DNA of 62,914 nt from Gnetum montanum. Taxonomy: Eukaryota > Streptophyta > Gnetopsida > Gnetales > Gnetaceae. The DNA lies in NCBI GenBank assembly GCA_015680685.1, contig MNCI01000918.1, positions 271,242-334,155 of the forward strand. The letters are read 5' to 3'. Shown here piece by piece: positions 10,480 to 21,181 of the stretch. How positions within the stretch are numbered: position 1 is the stretch's first letter; every line of letters starts with the position of its first letter. Below the pieces are notes generated by a model. That model saw only the letters and a program-made list of their open reading frames with translations, searched no databases and was not told the DNA's origin. The translations under genes and the position numbers were made by a program.

Positions 10480-12506
10480 TGCCACTACTGATGCTGTCCG
10501 ATGGGCTGTGGTGGAGTTCCACTTGGATAATATGTTAGTGGTTGGTGGAACTGCCTTGGGTTACCTTGGGGATAAGGTAACCTTCGGGGTGTTTGTCGTT
10601 GGTTGAGTCTTGGATTAAGCGCATACACCCCAGACTCCTGTAGATATGAGATGATGGGGCAACATCCCTTAGGATGGTCATAGTGGTAGATCTCACATCT
10701 GCCATCATTGTCTATGTCATAGTCCATAGCCACATCGGAGTTAGTGATTTTCCCTTTACCCTTGTTATGTGCAGGGCTTAAATCTCTCCACTTTTTCTTA
10801 CCTTTGTCACTACTTTGTTCTACCTTAGACTCTTTTACAATTCTTAAGATAGTTTCAATTTTAGAGTTTAAGGAACTCCATACATCATCTACCTTAGCCG
10901 CTATTTCTGTTGTGAGCTTTTAAAGCGGCAAGGTCTTTCTGTTCACCAACTTTTTGATTGGTGACTCATCCTCTTCATCACAAAATTTCACTCCCTTCTT
11001 AGGAAGGGAGGGATCACAGTTGTATTCTTCTGCACTTTCCCTTTTACGTAGTTCATCCTCTTCTTGTGCTACTTGTTCCAACAAGCTATGCACTTCATGG
11101 GCTCTAAGTTGTGAGAGTCTCCCTTGTGCATAAGTCCCAAGGGTTTTTCTAGTTTCATTCCTTAGCCCATCCACGATGTGGTGAAGTTGATCTTGCTGAG
11201 CGTACCCATGGCCTAGGCAATGATGTAACAATGTGTAGTAATGGGCCATGGCAGCATCCAAGGGTTCATGAGTACCTTGCTTTCAACCTTGGATCTGCTT
11301 ACGCAAATTGGACACTCTGGAGTACATCTGATACTTTTCTTTAAACAGTTCTAGCATCGTACTCCACCTCCTGATGGTTTCTGGTTCTAAGGACCGGGGG
11401 GGGCTTTTTGCTTCTTTGGTGAGTGTCCTTGGGAACAACTTAAGTTTTTGCCACTCATTTTCTATATTTTGCAAGGCATAGGCATCGTGGAATGCTTGTA
11501 AATGATTTTGCGGATCAGCATTGTATCCCCCTTCAAATCGTGGGATGTTGTTCATCTCTAATTGTTTAATCCGACTATCTTTTCAATGCCTTGTGGGAAT
11601 CCTAACTACCTCCGTTATGTCAAGCATACTTTAGGTTGTGAGTAGGGGTTTGTCATGATCATCTCTTTCATGAAACCTATGATGTTTGTGTCATTCCCTA
11701 CTCTCCCTATGTCCTTGTCCTTGTCCTCTCTCTCGACTTTCCCGTCGAGGTCTTTCGTCCTTCTTACTTTTATCCTCACCTTTATGTTCATGATGGCTGC
11801 ACCCAAATGTGGAAGGAGAGGGTGAGTGATGTGAAGAAGGGGAAGAAGAAGAGGAACCATCACCATGACGATGTTTCTTACCTTCTCTTCGACTGCTACG
11901 GCCCTGATCATGGTGACGATCTGAGTGCTCGTCCTTAGCGTGAGTGGTTGTTCCCTCTATGAACAGTTGGTGTTCACGAGCATCAAAACCAGTGTTATGT
12001 ATCGTTGATCGTAGGTTCTGATACCCAACCTCCTCACCATCTTTAGGAGAGGGAACATCATTTATTAAAGAACCCGTGATAAGGGGTTCCTCATCTCCTA
12101 TTTCGCTAAGGATGTGCAGGACCTTGCCCTTCAACAGTGCATGTTGACTCTCCTGCCGTAAGTCCCTCATACGTTGGGCATCTGTGGGATAATAATCCCT
12201 CATGTCAAAATCTTTTGCAATGTATTCAGCATATATTTCTTGCATGCCAATTTGTGCCAAGGCACAAAAAAGCATGCGAGAGACTGATCGATTTGGGGGT
12301 AACACGATGTTACCTTGCAAATCTCTCCATCGCAGCTATTCATCTTGATGGAGGATAAAAGTAAAGTCTGGAATATACTCATCGGGATGTGTATAAGCTA
12401 TCTTGTATTGTTTAGGACTTGGCTGATTTTGGCTATGTGTTTTATGTTGCTGACTATCTCGTGTATGGTCCTTAGGTGGTGAGTTGCTCTTATGAGAAGA
12501 AGGCAT
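10480..12506 (-). pseudogene. Gag of element A
   Basis: Start chosen at the ATG 12506-12504 (MPSSHKSNSPP), which matches G (MSSSSHKSTSPP at 56776). Order of parts: a conserved N-terminal block (LRWRDLQGNIVLPPNRSV); a Ser/His/Pro and Arg/Asp-rich basic region (about 11950-11690); the retrotransposon-gag core (FEGGYNADPQNHLQAFHDAYAL, RWSTMLELFKEKY, LRKQIQG, GLRNETRKTLGTYAQGRLSQL); a Glu/Lys-rich helix; and a zinc-knuckle-like motif CEIYHYDHPKGCC near 10690, in which the second cysteine of the family's CxxCxxxHxxxCC has become Tyr. A stop near 12340 and frameshifts near 11690, 11580 and 11270 break it. Gag would form the particle that packages the RNA. Confidence 0.75.
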
Positions 12507-12629
12507 TTTTATTGGTGTGCTAATTCACCGTTATATAAATTTTTATCTTGATTAATCCAAAGGTTTGTTAAGGCTCACAATGATGTGAGTGATATCCCTT
12601 ATGTTCTATTCGGCGCACAAACACTTAGT
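12507..12629 (-). other. Leader between PBS and gag of element A
   Basis: About 120 bases of untranslated leader with no further features recognised. Confidence 0.5.
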
Positions 12630-12647
12630 CCTTGGCAACGATGCCAA
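12630..12647 (-). promoter_or_regulatory. tRNA-Asp-type PBS of element A
   Basis: On the minus strand TTGGCATCGTTGCCAAGG follows the LTR end directly. It differs from the standard tRNA-Asp PBS (TGGCGCCGTTGCCGGGG) at a few positions only. Confidence 0.75.
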
Positions 12648-13304
12648 TGATGAGTGGCGAGGTACCCCTACACTCAACCATATGAAACGAGCGTAGCACA
12701 CACGATCTGGTCGAACTTCGCAGACTCAATTCCTACACACCTCATGGAACACTTAGGGTTAATCATTCGTTGTCTTCCCAAACTTACTTATAGTTGTCAT
12801 GGTGTATGGTTAAGTAAGTCCGAGGTATATGATTTTTATATCTTTTTTGTTTTTCTCCTATGCTATCGAGGTGAAGGGTTGAGAAACTAACTAACTCTAA
12901 CTAAGGAATAAGTCTAAATTAACTAGTGTCAGCATCCGTTCCCACTTACCGTACACACCCTGAACTATGCAACTGTGGCTACCAAACGCTAATTGTTACT
13001 AGGATCACCACACGTAACGCACATGCTCAAAGTGGTCGTACTGAGGCACTTAACTAGCCTAAGCGTGATGAGCAGCCAATTCCTTGACTAGCCGTACACA
13101 TCCATAGATGCTCGTAATCAAGTTGTACTCATGCCACGCTAATGCAGGTAATAAATAACAGGTAGGAAATAACATGTAATAAACCTATTCCATGCACTGC
13201 AAGGTTTATCCACAAAGCTCATCTTTATTGCGGTACACAACTTGCGTTCAAGTACAAAGCTGCTTGAATAAAGATCCCTTGCTAATGCGAATCGCGTCTC
13301 ATCA
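12648..13304 (-). repeat. 5' LTR of element A (internally deleted)
   Basis: 657 bp, partner of 6221-7197. About 230 bases around the U3 promoter are missing: AAAGATCC at 13275 joins straight to GCGAATCGCGTCTCATCA. The TATA box and palindromes are therefore lost, and this copy probably cannot start transcription. Confidence 0.85.
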
Positions 13305-13309
13305 ATTAT

Positions 13310-14093
13310 AAACAAAGAATTGTCTATTTTATCAATGTTGAAGATAAGAGGATTCTAATGATGGGACCTTCTTGAGTGGTAATTAGTATCCTTCTTTTCT
13401 AGCTGGGATGTCAATAGGAGATATTGTAACATGTTTGTTTCTCAAGTTAAAGACCTTGGTTTGAACTTGGGCATAACCACTCAAAGAGGCTAGGATTTCA
13501 CTCATCTACCAACCCTTCCAAGACCCCACTTAGCGGGATGAGAACTATGGCTCTAGGTGATGATCCTTATGTCAATAGAAGGCATGATGATATGCTTGCC
13601 CTTAGGATGTTCATCATGGATCTCCATGAAGCAATTCAACCAGCACTAAGGTTTTGTGGGCTTGTATAGCTTGGACATTTCATTAGTTGTCTTCTATTCA
13701 TTTGAAACCATCTTCGGCCTATTCCTCATCAATGTGGCTATGAGGATTGATGATGTTGCTTTGTCAGGTGGTAACATAATATTGCATTGTAGGTTATGCC
13801 ATCACATTTATTCATCATAGTAAAAGATAGAAAAATTTTGGATAATAGGGATTCAAATGATTATAAATAACTTTCACATTAAATGATACATCATCATTGT
13901 CATTTTGATTTGTTATATTATTATCTATTGTAGTATTATTGATAATAAGTGGAATATTAATCTTGTGAGAAGTGCACACATTCAATTACTATGTGTTTAC
14001 CTTTTTAAAATATGAATATTTTGTAAAGATAAGTTGTTAAGCTCTTAACAAGAATAATTTATGATATTAACTAATCTAAAACACTAGCACCAT
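13310..14093 (-). pseudogene. Decayed gypsy gag, 5' part (element A0)
   Basis: Continuation of the gag at 5165-6220, split by element A. The clearest match is the NLQCNIMLPPDKATSS block near 13770-13800, equivalent to LQGNIVLPPNRSVS in A. It is broken by stops, and the upstream portion is leader-like. Confidence 0.55.
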
Positions 14094-14111
14094 CCCCAGA
14101 AACTATGGCAA
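14094..14111 (-). promoter_or_regulatory. Degenerate PBS of element A0
   Basis: Read on the plus strand, CCCCAGAAACTATGGCAA abuts the LTR. It aligns with the tRNA-Asp 3' end (CCCCGGCAACGGCGCCA) with several changes, as expected for an older relative of A. Confidence 0.5.
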
Positions 14112-14962
14112 TGATGGGTGGCTGAGTAGATCCTATGCCTAATTATATGATTCACAGGCATTGCTAGTGACCATGTTTTAATCCATAGATAGAATTAGTA
14201 TTATGTCTAGATAGTAGATAGTTTATCATAGTTTCCTATCTTCCTACTTGAACTAGTTGTGTTTCTAAGGTATATGGTTTAGTTTAGCATGAGACATATG
14301 ATAATGATATTGTTTAACATTTTTAATTAATAACAGTAAAATATAGAAAATTAAGTAATTAATCTATTTTTTATTTGAGTTTCTATTTTTGATTTGCTAT
14401 ACATATCTTAGACTAGTGTAACCACTGCTAGGTTTATGAAGCAATATGCTACTAGGTGTACCAAGCAATACACTACTAGGTGTTCTAGGAAATATTGCTA
14501 CTGGATTACTAAGTGATTATACATTGTGCTTGAAACTAGTAGTACCCGTAGCAATTACATATTACAATTGAAACTAGTTCTATTCATTCTACCAATTTAC
14601 TATTATGTGTAGAAGTGTAAATAATTAAGCTAGGTTTGTTGGAATATAAAGAGCATAAGAGAATGAGTAAGAATGATTTTGATCTTATTACCATTATAGA
14701 GTATGTCTAGGTACAAGACACTCAAATAAGATTCTAAACAATTAGTTCAAATCCACACCACATGTATTTGTTGATTGTTACAAGAAATCATGAAATAAAA
14801 TTATAACAAAGTTCCTACTACTACATTAATTAATGTTATTAATGTGGTAAGTGGGGTATTTATATTTGGAATAATCTATGGATACATTAGATCTACAATA
14901 TTATATCAAAACTTACGATATTGTATCTACAATATCATAATCACACTAATGACTATTTATCA
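14112..14962 (-). repeat. 5' LTR of element A0
   Basis: It begins TGATGGGTGGCTGAG, a diverged form of TGATGAGTGGCGAGG in A. It shares the TCTTCCTACTTGAACTAGTTG-like and AAGGTATATGGTTTAG blocks at the same offsets. Near 14890-14945 there are GATATTGTA/ACAATATC inverted motifs equivalent to the U3 palindromes, and the outer end is TTTATCA. A degenerate short repeat (CTACTAGGTGT, about 14425-14510) lies inside. The outer boundary is approximate. Confidence 0.6.
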
Positions 14963-15799
14963 CCTACTCTTTGGAGAAGGAGTTTAGGACTAAGTGTGTA
15001 TGTTTAAAGTTATCTAGGTGTGTACCCTAGTTATAGGTGCATTGCTTGTGATTCTCATCTTATGATCATTAGTTTCTAGGTGTGTGTCCTAGCTATATTA
15101 AGAATTCTTGTGATTGATGTATATGTTGATCCTCTCTATGGCCTCTATGTGCATATGTTTTGTTGACCCCATCACTTATATTATTATTTGTGGCATACTT
15201 GTAACACATATAACCATTAGACTAGGTTGTTCTATGTCTTCTTAGTGTGCATGAAATGTTTGTAGGCTTTATCATTGTTGAGGTGTACTCTATCTTGAGT
15301 TCGTATTGTTGTACATGGATATTTTTATTGCTCAAGATGGTGCCATGTGGAATTCTCCATGAAGATGCCATAACATCAACCCCATGTTGGTTTAGATACT
15401 GCTAAGATGATGATGAGTTATATTTGAAGAAAAATTGAAATTAACCAAGAGTGAAATTGATTTAAATGTGAGGGAAATTTTTATAGAAAATGACTAATTT
15501 AATTGACTAAAAGGATAAATTTGTATTTTAGTTTAAGTGAGATTCGTCATCATTATCATCATAGCCTTATTGCAATTAAAAAGAAAAAAAACTTGAGTTA
15601 CATTTTAAGGAAAATTGAAATGAGCTAAGAGTGGAAGTAAAAAATAAATAAAGAAAATTTAAGTTGTATTTTAAGTAAAATTAAAGTTAAATACAAGTGA
15701 AATTGAATTAACAATAAAGAAAATTTCTATACACTTTAGTAAAATTGCTAGGTAATTGGAAGTCAGATCCCAAAAATAAATATATTAAAAACAAAAATT
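14963..15799. other. Unassigned AT-rich stretch with a short repeat
   Basis: No gene or domain recognised. At about 15407-15480, 15593-15660 and 15661-15728 there are three diverged copies of a roughly 70-base unit (TTGAGTTACATTTTAAGGAA / AAGTTGTATTTTAAGTAAAA). The last two are adjacent. This could be the 3' untranslated tail of the LINE or part of another old element. Confidence 0.4.
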
Positions 15800-16987
15800 T
15801 AGAGTACAAAAGTAGATAAGTAAAGGGGAAACTTCAAAAGAACAAAAAAAAAAAAAACCCAACAATTTTTTAAATGCCCTTTCAAAGTTTCATCCTTACA
15901 ACCAATCCTTAAAAATCTTCCCTTTGGGGTAGGAAAAGGATTGAACTTTGCCTTCATTGAGAAGCATTCAAATGAGTTTTTACTTCTTGCCAAAGTCTTC
16001 CTATTAATAAAAAAGAAAACTAATGAGAGAAACATTTAGAAATTTAATGATGTTACCTTGAATTAATAATGGAAGAAAATTAGCTCCCTAGATTACATTA
16101 AAATTTCTAGATGGTATAAAAATAAAGAGGACAAAAGTAATACCAAGTATGAAGCATAAATCATTGAAGTTGAGGAGTGTTACCAAATAAAAATTTATAT
16201 AATATTGGTTGAAAACGATGTAACTACTTGCTACACCAAGTCTAAGAGCTACAAGCATGGGGACAAGTGAAACAAAAATAGATGAATGTATCTTCCATAT
16301 TGTAGACAAGAAATCTTGGGTCATGAACATTCAAACAAGGGCATTGAATACCCATAGGAAAATCTTGATGAATCAAATACCACAAACAAGATACTTGAAT
16401 CTTGGCCAAATATTAGTATTAGAACTAGTAAGAGCACACACAATCTTGGACTGACATGGAGAACCATGATGGTTATTAATCAAAGAAGAATAAAATAAAT
16501 CACTTTGAGAATCTTGAATGGTTACACTTCTATCCAAATTATCCAAAGGATAAAAAAATATAGACTTTTTAAAAACATTAATTCCATAGAGACTTTGACA
16601 CTCAAACTAAGTAGTCCAACATTTATGTATGCGAAGAGTTGAAAGGGAGGAAATGTCAAGCTTACACCATGTATTGTAAAGACATGGATTCTTAATTGCT
16701 CATGGTTCATTATTAATAAGAAGCCACCAAGGAAAAATCCTATAAGATTATTGAATTTTAAAAAATCACTGATAGAACTCCAAGCCTTCCAAATGTGCTT
16801 TATAATAATAGAATTTGATATAGTAATATATTTTGGAAAAAGGATCGAATTAAAAAATGAATATTTTTCAAGTAATTAATACCTCTAGGATTGCCCATCT
16901 AAATGCACTTATTAAATGAAAGCTTCTAAGCCTCTCTAGCATATAAGCATTTAACCACCCACTTGGCACATAAAACAATACCATGCT
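15800..16987 (-). pseudogene. L1-type LINE, 3' part of ORF2
   Basis: Continues the LINE of 21182-22430 across element B. On the minus strand, remnants of the region after RT appear first (KWVVKCLYARK near 16940). Near 16330-16230 comes a Cys/His stretch, EDTFIYFCFTCPHACSS, resembling the zf-RVT zinc-binding end of plant L1 ORF2 (xHLFFxCPxA). Stops are frequent. Continuity is supported by the exact target duplication of element B. The 3' limit and any poly(A) tail are not clear. Confidence 0.55.
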
Positions 16988-17625
16988 TGATGAGAGCAGT
17001 TACTTTAGCGGTTTATTCTAATTATTAGAGTAGTTACTCTAGCAGTTTATTCTAATTATCAAAGCAGTTACTCTAGCGGTTTATTCTAATTATTAGAGCA
17101 GTTACTCTAGTAGTTTATTCTAATTATTAGAGTAGTTGCTCCCAAGCCTATAAATATAGTGCCTAGGTGCATAATTGGAAAGAAGTCTTTTAGCAGTCAA
17201 GTAGTGAAAATCTTGTAGTCTATTTGAAAGTTAGAGTATTTTCCAAGTGCCCGCAGCAGGAGGTCTAAGTGTGGATGGATCTTTATTCGAGCATTGTGTA
17301 CCTAAGCATACCTTTTATACAGTAATAAAGACGAGCTCTTTGATTCATCCTTGCAACACTTGAGATTTTTTTTCTTACACATTTCTTTTATTTTATTTTC
17401 TTATGCATTTATTTTATTTTATGCACTTTACATTTTTGTTATTAGCAGAATAATTCATTTTGATCAATTAAGAAAATCATTAAATTACACTCAGCATGAC
17501 CACTTCGAGCATGCATGTAATGCTTGGTAACCCAATAATGATTAGCATTTGGTAATTCTAGTAGTGTTGCACTAGTTCAGGATGTATATAGCAAGTGGGA
17601 ACAAATGCTGGTGTTAGGATTAGTT
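16988..17625 (+). repeat. Truncated 5' LTR of element B with 34-bp tandem repeat
   Basis: Starts TGATGAGAGCAG. From 16994 to about 17133 there are just over four copies of a 34-bp unit (core GTTACTCTAGCGGTTTATTC), followed by a TATA box (CCTATAAATATAG near 17150). The 3' LTR holds only one full and one partial unit. About 280 bases of the 3' side of this LTR, the PBS and the first part of gag are missing. Confidence 0.8.
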
Positions 17626-18440
17626 GCTAAGGAAGAAGGTGAGCTACAGAAGAGAGAAAGTGTAGAAGAGTATAACTGAGATCCTTCCCTTCAGAAGAGG
17701 GGAGTAAAATTTTGTGAGGATGAAGAAGAGTCACCACTTGAATATATGGTGAATAGGAAAAATTTTCCTATCCAAAAAATGACATTAGAAGTTTTGGCAA
17801 AGGTAGACCAAATGTGGGATTCCCTAGACAATAGATTTCAAACTGTTCTTAAAATAGTAGAGGAGTCTAGAGAGCAAGGTAGTGAGAAAAGAAAAAAGAA
17901 AGAGGCTGAACATGCACGTAGCAAGGGTAAGGGCAAAGTTTTCATCATTGAAGAGGTTGTGGATTTAGAAATAGACAATGATAGTGGATGTGAGATATGT
18001 CAATATGACCATCTTAAGGGATGTTGCCCTGTAATCTCACATTTGCAGGAGTCTAGAGTGTATGCAATCAAACCACGATTAAAAAAAAGGCAAACACCCT
18101 GAAGGTTACCTTATCCTCAAGGTAACCCAAGGCAGTTCCATCAATCCTTAACATATTATCCCAGTGGAACTCCACCATAATTGATTGAGCAATATCAATA
18201 GTGGCAGCACCCACAATCATGGGGAATGCCACCACCAAGGCAACAATATCCTTACTGGCAACCTAACCTATATGGATATTATGTGCAGTAGCCAATCTTC
18301 TCATGTGACTCTATTGGTCATGTTACTCCTCAACCTGACTACCAAGCCTACGAGTATTATAGGACTCCCTCTTCTAGAGGCGATATTCCGCAAGCATATC
18401 ATCCTTCTCATTCGGCCACATCTCTTCCACCAATAGCTCC
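17626..18440 (+). pseudogene. C-terminal half of gag, element B
   Basis: Begins inside the Leu/Glu-rich helix (AKEEGELQKRESVEEYN). It includes KVDQMWDSLDNRFQTVLKIVEES, a Lys-rich stretch and the zinc-knuckle-like motif CEICQYDHLKGCC (CxxCxxxHxxxCC) near 17990-18035. A Pro/Gln/Tyr-rich linker follows. Stops interrupt the linker. It is homologous along its length to 58250-58980 of G. Confidence 0.75.
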
Positions 18441-18459
18441 ACTACCATCTACTCTCGCG

Positions 18460-19014
18460 ATGCAAGGTGAAATCCCTACCCAGCCACAGCAACATAATGC
18501 CACAAGGGCTATTAACTCTCAACCTACTATTGGTTCCAACAACCACATGAAGAAAAGACCTTTCTTTAAAACCAACAGTCCAACCAAGCCCTTGCAATCA
18601 CAAGAGACTGATTCTTTAGATGCCTCAATATCAATCAAAAATTTAGAGCCCCCTTCAACCCAATCACTGCACTCAACACATACGGTCATGCTAACACATG
18701 CTATCATCAATTGGATCAAAGCCAGCCACCTTCCCAAGAAATTCTCTGATCCTAGGAGTCCTCTGATATACTTACAAATCACTAGAAATGCACCGTGCAA
18801 GGCTCTTTTGGATTCAGGTTCTAGTGCCAACTTGATTTCTTAAGAAATGTACAAGGCCTGGAACCTACCTCCATTGAAAAAGAGCAACATCTATCTAGAG
18901 TTGGCTGACCAGTCCATCACTGTCCCATTGGGACTGGCGAAAGACATTATTACCATTGTTTGTGGGTTGTCGTACCTAGCTAACTTCCTAGTGATTCAAG
19001 TAAACAACGGTAAG
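18460..19014 (+). pseudogene. Aspartic protease, element B (truncated)
   Basis: Starts with MQGEIPTQPQQH linker. The retropepsin domain carries an intact DSGS in KALLDSGSSANLIS, immediately followed by a stop (TAA at 18841-18843), and resumes with EMYKAWNLPPLKK, SITVPLG and ANFLVIQVNN. The sequence ends at the N at 19015; the IIMGRAW block and the tail present in A and G are missing. Confidence 0.75.
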
Positions 19015-19015
19015 N

Positions 19016-20322
19016 ACAAAAAAAAGGTGAGAATTCAAAGCTCACCCCTTAGACATAATAAAGCAATATGGGCTACAAGCACTAGTTATGGAATTGGAAA
19101 GACATGTTACCCATGCCTGAAGGTTCCCTCTAACTAAGGCCCTTTCTCACTTCCTGTTTCTGCATCTTGCTCTCCTTGGAATGATGGTGACTCTTTGTGG
19201 AAGCATTCTTGTTACTTCAAGAGGATGGATTGGCCAAGTGTACTGATGCGAGGTCATTGAATGTGGTTGGTTTGAGTCTGGATTTGGGATGAGTTCTACT
19301 CAGTTATCTTAACCATGAAATACACAAGGGGCTTTACACAACCTTGTTCTTGGGATTCCATTCCATTCTCTCCTCTCCATATTTCTTTCCATTTTCCACC
19401 TCATTGCCGATTTTATAATTAGTCCATTCTGGGTTAATGCATTGTTTTTCTTTGGTGAATTCTTATGGATAAGTTTTTAACTCTTGCTTCCAAATGACAT
19501 TCCTAGAGCCTATGGACTCTTTGGTTTGTGGGTTTGTTAGGGCATAAAGGGAATGAGCCTTCTTTGGGGAGGGCCCACTAGCATTTCTTTTTGGTGCAAT
19601 TGTTAACTTCTTTCCCTTAAACATTTTCTGCAATCAATCATTTCTTGTTTCATCCCCATCCATGACATCCATTTTATTGGCATTGCCATTGATATTTTTA
19701 ATCTTTTTTGTTCCTCATGTTTTTCCATCTTATAGCTACTGGAGGTTCGCTCTTAGTCATGGGGGCCCTAGCACAAATTTTTTCAATTTTTTCCATTTTA
19801 CTAATTGCTTAACCTCTACACCTTGGGTAGTTGCCAGTGATAAATCTCCAAACCAATTTCTTCCATAACCACAACTTAGCCAATGCACTTCATATCGAGG
19901 CAAGGTATCAACATCATTGTGGATTATCTATCCTTGCTCATTTGTGACTGTGTTATGTGTGCAGATGGTGATCATACAAACAATGGACTGGGCTTCAAGG
20001 AAGCACTCAAGATGGACTGAAACTGGAGCATTTATGAAAGGAGCAAGTTTGGTGGCATGGTTATGGATAAACAATGGAAGGCGCAATCTTGACATTGGTG
20101 GCAACACACTTCATCTTTTTCTCTCTCTTTCTCTTCAAGCTGCCAAATAAGGCTTGGATGTCATTTATGTACAATTTTTCACCACAATGTTGTAATATGC
20201 TTATTGATCCGTCACTAGGCATGTTGAGTCTTGTCATCCCATTCCACTGTTAGTTGTCAATTAGTCAATAATCCCATACCTTCCCAATATTTTGTAAGGA
20301 ACTTGAGGATGAGTTTTCATTT
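19016..20322 (+). other. Conserved 3' non-coding module, element B
   Basis: Aligns with 60880-62227 of G. It contains the second PPT-like motif (AGTCATGGGGG, 19755-19765) and the 60-bp GT-AG segment (19905-19964: AAG|GTATCAAC...TGTGTGCAG|ATGG). After the segment the sequence reads open in frame for about 60 codons (MVIIQTMDWASRK...). However, the reading frame is not kept in G or A, so I do not call it coding. Confidence 0.65.
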
Positions 20323-20335
20323 AGTGGTGGGGGTA
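20323..20335 (+). promoter_or_regulatory. Polypurine tract of element B
   Basis: AGTGGTGGGGGTA before the 3' LTR. GAACTTGAGGATGAGTTTTC precedes it, as in G. Confidence 0.75.
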
Positions 20336-21181
20336 CGATGAGAGTGGTTACTCTAGTGGTTTATTCTAATTATTAGAGTAGTTACTCTAATTATTAGAGT
20401 AATTGCTCCCAAGCCTATAAATATAGTGCCCAGGTGCACAATTGGAAAGAAGTCTTTTACCAGTCAAGTAGTGAAACTCTTGTAGTATATCTGAAAGTTA
20501 GAGTATTTTCCAAGTGCCTATAGGAGGAGCTCTAAGTGTGGATGGATCTTTATTTGAGCATTGTGCACCTGAGCACACCTTGTGTACGGTAATAAAGACA
20601 AGCTCTTTGATTCATCCTTGTAGCACTTGCGATTTGTTTTCTTACACATTTATTTTATTTTATTTTCTTATGCATTTTTTTTATTTTATGTTATGCACTT
20701 TACATTTCTATTATTAGCACAACAATTCATTTTGATCAATTAAACAAATCGTTAAATTACACTTAGCACAACCACTTCAAGCATGGGTGTAACGCTTAGT
20801 AACCCAGTAACGATTAGCGTTTGGTAATCCCAGCAGTGTTGCATTGGTTCAGTATGTGTACAACAAGTGGGAATGGATGCTGGTGTTAGGATTAGTTAGA
20901 ACTTAGTTAATGAGTGGTTAAGTTAAATTAGTCACTTAGTTACCTCTCTCCTTTCCTACTAGTGTAGGACATAAAAACATAAAAGCTATAAAAATCATAT
21001 GCCTCAAGCTTACTTAACCATACAATCATGATATACAGGTAAGCTTGGGAAGACAATGATCAACCAAACCATCCTTGTTCCACAAAGGCGCATAAGCACT
21101 TAGTCCTTGGAATTCAACCGAATCGTGCGTGAAACACTCGTATTCATATGGTTGAGCGTAGGGGTACCTCACCACTCATCA
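20336..21181 (+). repeat. 3' LTR of element B
   Basis: 846 bp, ending GGGGTACCTCACCACTCATCA-like at 21161-21181. The terminal T is mutated to C. One full and one partial copy of the 34-bp U3 repeat precede the TATA box near 20420. It continues through the segment missing from the 5' LTR. Confidence 0.85.

Larger units (their letters stand above)
6221..13304 (-). mobile_element. Element A: gag-protease-only LTR retrotransposon
   Basis: A complete insertion bounded by LTRs (6221-7197 and 12648-13304) with termini TGATGAG/CTCATCA. The flanking pentamers ATTGT (6216-6220) and ATTAT (13305-13309) match in four of five bases and are probably the target duplication. Internal order on the minus strand is PBS, gag, aspartic protease, then a 1.9-kb non-coding region and PPT. 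There is no RT, RNase H or integrase. The two LTRs differ at about 8% by eye over the first 300 bases, so the insertion is old. It lies inside the gag of a related older element, A0. The structure fits the TR-GAG type of non-autonomous element, with a protease added. Confidence 0.85.
16988..21181 (+). mobile_element. Element B: deleted copy of the A/G family
   Basis: Bounded by the perfect 5-bp target duplication ATGCT (16983-16987 and 21182-21186). The left LTR is truncated at about 17625 and joined directly to the middle of gag; a short TAG microhomology is at the junction. The protease region is cut at the N at 19015, where sequence jumps into the 3' non-coding module. The 3' LTR is complete, although its first base is mutated (CGATGAG instead of TGATGAG). 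Like A and G it has no pol. Confidence 0.85.

Noticed and set aside
16994-17133. Possible CRISPR-like or structured repeat array
   Set aside because: The 34-bp units are directly adjacent with no spacers, in a plant LTR; it is a tandem repeat.
19917-20150. 77-codon frame in the 3' module of B
   Set aside because: The frame runs through the 60-bp GT-AG segment and is not kept in A or G, so it is not supported as coding.
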